DNA of 25,025 bases from an uncultured Mycoplasmatota bacterium. GTDB taxonomy: Bacteria; Bacillota_I; Bacilli_A; RF39; UBA660. The position numbers and the translations under genes are program-made. Below the pieces are notes generated by a model. It worked only from the letters and a program-made list of their open reading frames with translations. It was not told the origin of the DNA and ran no database searches. Location of the stretch: contig URBG01000020.1 in NCBI GenBank assembly GCA_900546055.1, positions 1-25,025 of the forward strand, in the 5' to 3' direction. Positions 22,227 to 25,025 of this stretch are shown here, piece after piece. The number at the start of each line of letters is the position of its first letter. Position 1 is the first letter of the stretch.

Positions 22227-22533
22227 TAAAATTCAAAATCCAAAAACAGAAGTATCTGAAACTACGGCTTTAAATGATTGTGATTATTTAAACGAGGTGT
22301 TAGCTTGTGAAAAGAATATGTCAGTCAATATGACTATTGCTTTAAATGAAACAAGCAACGATACTTTATACAATGAACTATTCCCTATTTTTAAAGAAAT
22401 TAAGGAATGCCAAAGAGAATTATTTAATTTAGCTTTTAAAAAAGGATGGTATAGTTTAGAAAAAGCTGAAGCTTTAAAAGTATCACAAAAGATTAGCGAA
22501 TTAAATCAAAAAATGAATCAATTAATAAATTAA
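22219..22533 (+). CDS. CotF-like spore coat family protein
   Basis: A 104-residue helical protein matching the Coat F family: NDCDYLNEVLACEKNMSVNM (19-38), then ALNETSNDTLYNELFPIFKE (41-60) and the hallmark LFNLAFKKGWYSLEKAEALK (70-89). In Bacillus, CotF is a coat protein, but relatives occur in many non-coat contexts and the ferritin-like helical fold is the conserved part. It starts with AGGAGG (22208-22213) inside the upstream gene. The pair has a promoter and shares a bidirectional terminator with the convergent SDR gene. Confidence 0.82.
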   Translation: MNNKIQNPKTEVSETTALNDCDYLNEVLACEKNMSVNMTIALNETSNDTLYNELFPIFKEIKECQRELFNLAFKKGWYSLEKAEALKVSQKISELNQKMNQLIN

Positions 22534-22557
22534 AAACTAGAAATATCTAGTTTTTTT
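22532..22557. terminator. Shared bidirectional terminator (CotF-like and SDR genes)
   Basis: AAAAACTAGA (22532-22541), a 4-base loop, TCTAGTTTTT (22546-22555) with T to 22557, and an A-tract giving T on the other strand. The stop codons of both convergent genes touch the hairpin. Confidence 0.85.
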
Positions 22558-23338
22558 ATCTTAATAAACTATATAGTCTAGCAAATAGATTTTGGGTTAT
22601 AGGCGCACTGTAAATGAATTTTGGATTTTCTTTGGTAATAGCTTTTTCTATTTTATTTACTATACTGTTTAAATTTTTCTTTTCAGCAAGCATTAAAAGG
22701 ATATTTTCGGATTTTCTTATAAGATTGATTTGATGATTGAAGTATGATTCGATGGACATCCAATCATATTTTTTATCAAACATTAATTTGTTGAATCCGG
22801 TATGATATAAGCCTGGTTCAATTAGACAAACATCTATTTTAGCATCTAATAATTTTACTTCTAAGTTTAAAGCTTCGGTTAATTTTATAATACTAGCTTT
22901 AGTAGCGCAGTAAGAGCCTAGAAATGGAATTGGGATGATGCCAGCAAGTGAGGCCATCATTATGATTCTCCCCTTCCCTTTTTTTATCATGTTTTTTAGA
23001 ACAATTTGTACTACTTCAAAATTTGAAAAAACATTGGTTTCAAAATTTTTTCTAACTTTATTCATATCTATTTCAGCGATTGAACCACTTTCACCGATAG
23101 CAGCATTGCTGACTAAAATATCAATATCTAATTCTTCGAGTTTTTCGCGATCTTGTTTATATGTAATATCTAATTTAAAGCATTCAACATTTTTATTATC
23201 TTTATATTTTTCTTTGACAATTTCTAATTCACTTTCGGTATGAACAGTTATATAAACAAAATAATTTTCTTTCATAATTTTATTAGCAACTTTATTAATA
23301 ATGCCACTTCTAGAACCTGTAAACAAGACTTTTTTCAT
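22556..23338 (-). CDS. Short-chain dehydrogenase/reductase (SDR) family
   Basis: A classical-SDR-like protein of 260 residues. The cofactor loop is TGSRSGII (7-14), where the usual last Gly of TGxxxGIG is Ile. NAAIG (78-82), N102, catalytic S130 (MMASLAG), Y143 and K147 in YCATK (143-147) are all present, so the catalytic tetrad is intact. VEPGLYHT-type sequence (IEPGLYHTGF) follows. The C-terminal half, with LLMLAEKKNLNSIVNKIEKA and YSAPITQNLFARLYSLL, resembles retinol-dehydrogenase-like SDRs. Substrate unknown. The ribosome site is AGGTGAT; a TATAAT lies at 23360-23355. Confidence 0.87.
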   Translation of the reverse strand: MKKVLFTGSRSGIINKVANKIMKENYFVYITVHTESELEIVKEKYKDNKNVECFKLDITYKQDREKLEELDIDILVSNAAIGESGSIAEIDMNKVRKNFETNVFSNFEVVQIVLKNMIKKGKGRIIMMASLAGIIPIPFLGSYCATKASIIKLTEALNLEVKLLDAKIDVCLIEPGLYHTGFNKLMFDKKYDWMSIESYFNHQINLIRKSENILLMLAEKKNLNSIVNKIEKAITKENPKFIYSAPITQNLFARLYSLLR

Positions 23339-23354
23339 GATATCACCTATTTTT

Positions 23355-23360
23355 ATTATA
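23355..23360 (-). promoter_or_regulatory. Probable -10 box of the SDR gene
   Basis: TATAAT on the minus strand, about 17 bases before the start codon. No convincing -35 hexamer lies at the usual distance. A short palindrome ATGATCAT lies just upstream. Confidence 0.4.
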
Positions 23361-23384
23361 GATGATCATTAGTTAATTATACTT

Positions 23385-23410
23385 AAAAAAAAGATTAAAA
23401 ATTAATCTTT
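23385..23410 (-). terminator. Terminator of the HAD-ASCH pair
   Basis: Minus strand: AAAGATTAA (23410-23402), a 3-base loop, TTAATCTTT (23398-23390), then T. The perfect 9-bp stem contains the TAA stop. Confidence 0.85.
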
Positions 23411-23785
23411 ATAGTCATAGTCCCATAAATTTAATCGACCATTTATTGAAATGGGTTCAATAGTTTTGGGGTTGGTTATCTTCCAAGCATATCCAGTTCG
23501 CCCAGAGGTTGAACCATAAACTTTTGGGTTTTCTGCAATTAGTTTTTTTTCAAATGAATTGGTAACTAAAATACAATCTTCTAATGTTACTTTACCAATT
23601 ATTTTCCCAGTTTCAAATGGAATATTATATTCACCAAATTTATCTATGACTTCTTTATCGAAAGTTTTAGAAGCATGAATTAATAAATCACCACGATACT
23701 TAGTTTGCCAACTACGAAATTCAAAGGATTTATAACCATAAACTATTAAAGAAGCCCAAGGTTGTTTAACTGATATTACTTTCAT
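23402..23785 (-). CDS. ASCH-domain protein
   Basis: A 127-residue ASCH (PUA-like beta-barrel) protein. Key pieces are the opening MKVISVKQPWASLIVYGYK (1-19), FEFRSWQTKYRGDLLIHASK (22-41), GKIIGKVTLEDC (60-71) and the late YAWKITNP (98-105). ASCH domains are proposed to bind RNA or nucleotides, and some members act as ribonucleases or on modified nucleosides. The gene overlaps the upstream HAD phosphatase by ATGA (4 bases), so translational coupling is likely and the two may act on the same nucleotide-type substrate; this link is inference. Confidence 0.87.
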   Translation of the reverse strand: MKVISVKQPWASLIVYGYKSFEFRSWQTKYRGDLLIHASKTFDKEVIDKFGEYNIPFETGKIIGKVTLEDCILVTNSFEKKLIAENPKVYGSTSGRTGYAWKITNPKTIEPISINGRLNLWDYDYKD

Positions 23786-24459
23786 AGCATTTCTACTAAT
23801 TCTTTGATATCTTTAACTATACCTTTACTAACATCCTTTAATTCTTTTGATGAGTCTTCTACAGCAAAGCCATTACATATTTGACACATTGGAATATCAT
23901 TTTGATTGTCGCCTATAGCGTAAACATCTTTATAGTCGTATTTTAAAGTATAGCAAATATTTTTAAGGGCATTTCCTTTATTTACGCTTTGATCCCCAAT
24001 GTTAAGCCAACGGTCACTTATATAAGCGCTTATGGCTGGATATTTATTTAATAATTCTTTTAGGGTTTCTTTGCTTTTCTCACGGTCAATTATTCTAGCT
24101 ATAATTGCATTAGTGTGCGTTTCTGGGGCATTGGAATATTTCGTTGAAATATCTATCAATGGATTGCCAACATATGGGCATTTTTTTAAATAATCATATA
24201 TTGGTTCAACAACTTCTTTGATAATATCTTTGCGATATATAACTTTAAAATTTTCATCAAAAATAATTCCGCCATCATTACATATAATATATGACATTTT
24301 TAAATTTGGATTTAAATCTGGAATTAGGCTATTAAGATTACGACCTGTGGCTAAAATAAATTTATTCCCTCTTGCAATAAAATCGTTAATAGCATTAACG
24401 TTTTCTTCATAATTTAAAGTAAATAATGTTTTATCAAAATCCGCTATTAATATTTTCAT
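23782..24459 (-). CDS. HAD-superfamily (Cof/type IIB) phosphatase
   Basis: A 225-residue HAD hydrolase. Motif I is DFDKTL (7-12, nucleophile D7, acid D9), motif II is ATGRN with T38, the motif III lysine is K161 in NKGNALK, and motif IV is GDNQNDIPM (183-191). The segment between motifs II and III (about 60-155) is a reduced C2B cap, shorter than in many Cof proteins (about 270 residues). Likely a sugar-phosphate or nucleotide phosphatase. Its stop is TGA, the only TGA stop found in the window. The start has GGTGAT 3 bases from ATG. Confidence 0.88.
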   Translation of the reverse strand: MKILIADFDKTLFTLNYEENVNAINDFIARGNKFILATGRNLNSLIPDLNPNLKMSYIICNDGGIIFDENFKVIYRKDIIKEVVEPIYDYLKKCPYVGNPLIDISTKYSNAPETHTNAIIARIIDREKSKETLKELLNKYPAISAYISDRWLNIGDQSVNKGNALKNICYTLKYDYKDVYAIGDNQNDIPMCQICNGFAVEDSSKELKDVSKGIVKDIKELVEML

Positions 24460-24474
24460 AGTATCACCATATTA

Positions 24475-24483
24475 ATTATATCA
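24475..24483 (-). promoter_or_regulatory. Extended -10 promoter of the HAD-ASCH operon
   Basis: TGATATAAT on the minus strand, about 16 bases before the HAD start codon. No good -35. Confidence 0.6.
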
Positions 24484-24510
24484 TGTTTTGTCGAAATTTA
24501 AAGCAAAAAA

Positions 24511-24577
24511 ATATAACTAACACACTTATTTTACTTTGGATATGAGAAGAGATGTAAAATATTGGTGCTAGTTATAT
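24511..24577 (-). terminator. Large imperfect hairpin with T-run, probable terminator of the surface-protein gene
   Basis: Nested pairing of 24511-24519, 24521-24523 and 24527-24534 with 24577-24569, 24567-24565 and 24561-24554, interrupted by a mismatch and a 3x3 internal loop; the apical loop is 19 bases. On the minus strand seven T follow (24511-24505). The arms are much longer than in other terminators here. Confidence 0.6.
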
Positions 24578-24579
24578 GG

Positions 24580-24644
24580 AATTTTATAAACTCCAGTAGA
24601 ACAACTACTTATTTATAATTGTCCTCTTTGCAATTTATAAAATT
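24580..24644. repeat. Long inverted repeat closing two small hairpins (3' UTR of surface-protein gene)
   Basis: Perfect 11-bp arms at 24580-24590 and 24634-24644. Between them lie AGTAG/CTACT (24595-24599, 24605-24609) and AATTG/CAATT (24617-24621, 24631-24635). The right arm contains the first two bases of the stop codon. The arrangement could fold as a three-way junction in RNA. Confidence 0.55.
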
Positions 24645-25025
24645 AGCCTATTATATACGGATTAGAGCTTGTTCCTTCTCCTGATAATGTGATATCAGAT
24701 TTTAGATAAAGAACAGGTGCAACACCCGGTGTAGTCTCGTATGCTCCGTGATAGCTGAGGGAACCACCGGAATAAATAAAAAACATACTAGACAAGTGAT
24801 CGGCATTTGGCGAAAGCAACCAACCATATTTATTAGTTGATGAATTCATTATTTTCGTTAACCAATTATGGGTACTTCCATTACTATAGCAACTTAAATT
24901 ACTGTTATATTCTTTAGCACTTGTACAAGCACTATTGTTACTTGTTCTTACATATTCACTTGCCGTTGCCAATGCTATATTCCCATTCCATGTTGTTCCA
25001 TTTTCATCTTTTACTGTATTTCCTA
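24643..25025 (-). CDS. C-terminal part of a secreted or pilin-like surface protein (5' truncated by window edge)
   Basis: Only the C-terminal 127 codons are inside the window. The reading frame stays open to base 25025, and the preceding in-frame codons (GNTVKDENGTTWNGNIALAT) fit the domain, so the TTG at 24972 is not a true start. The region is rich in Ser, Asn, Thr and Gly, with Cys in NSACTS and LSCYS (possible disulfide), and ends APVLYLKSDITLSGEGTSSN plus PYIIG. This ending is typical of a DUF6273-like C-terminal domain of surface or prepilin-type proteins in gut Firmicutes and Mollicutes relatives, by recollection. An N-terminal prepilin or signal sequence would be outside the window. 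Confidence 0.75.
   Translation of the reverse strand, partial: GNTVKDENGTTWNGNIALATASEYVRTSNNSACTSAKEYNSNLSCYSNGSTHNWLTKIMNSSTNKYGWLLSPNADHLSSMFFIYSGGSLSYHGAYETTPGVAPVLYLKSDITLSGEGTSSNPYIIG

Noticed and set aside
24511..24577. Possible integron attC site
   Set aside because: It is an imperfect palindrome with AAC...GTT near the ends, but the outer bases do not fit RYYYAAC/GTTRRRY and no integrase or cassette series is visible. The T-run favours a terminator.

Overview
The window looks like a piece of a strongly AT-rich, Gram-positive-type (monoderm) bacterial genome. The best fit is an uncultured, walled relative of Mollicutes/Erysipelotrichales within Bacilli, such as a gut RF39-type lineage; this placement is inference. 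Supporting signs are AGGAGG-type ribosome binding sites, TGnTATAAT extended -10 promoters, the Gram-positive form of MurC, Bacillus-type ylbL/ylbJ neighbours, and stops that are almost all TAA or TAG. Trp is encoded by TGG and TGA is used once as a genuine stop, so the standard bacterial code applies, not the Mycoplasma code. The first 24 bases (poly-C plus a restriction-linker-like string) do not look biological and probably mark a contig end.

Layout. 34-6543: one minus-strand operon with a clear promoter at 6515-6543. It runs tadE1, tadE2, a CpaE/TadZ-like ATPase, tadA, tadB, tadC, murC, and ends in a hairpin terminator at 34-68. TadB carries an extra N-terminal immunoglobulin-like (DUF5011-type) region, predicted to lie outside the membrane. 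6675-12531: an orphan protein, phosphoketolase and mutS. 12691-14722: divergent ylbL (PDZ/Lon-type membrane protease) and ylbJ. 14719-18257: two type IV prepilin-like genes, divergent from a PilB/GspE-type ATPase, followed by a convergent amidoligase-family gene. 18332-21745: small hypothetical genes, tRNA-Glu(CTC), a GyrI-like domain protein with a Cdd1-like helix-hairpin-helix protein, a family 4 glycosyltransferase, and tRNA-Met(CAT). 22017-22533: two overlapping small genes; the second is a CotF-type coat protein. 22556-24459: an SDR oxidoreductase, then ASCH-domain and HAD phosphatase genes overlapping by 4 bases. 24511-25025: a highly structured noncoding stretch and the 3' end of a secreted/pilin-like surface protein cut by the window edge.

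How the genes fit together. Two separate filament or secretion ATPase systems are encoded: a Tad type IVc-like machine, and type IV prepilins with a PilB-like motor. Neither a prepilin peptidase nor a Flp pilin is in the window. The Tad operon reads directly into murC, linking surface-appendage and wall-precursor synthesis at the transcript level. The genome is compact: many stop codons sit inside the terminator hairpin, and no gene-free stretch exceeds 300 bases (the longest is 21746-22016). No IS element, CRISPR array, phage module or integrase was seen.
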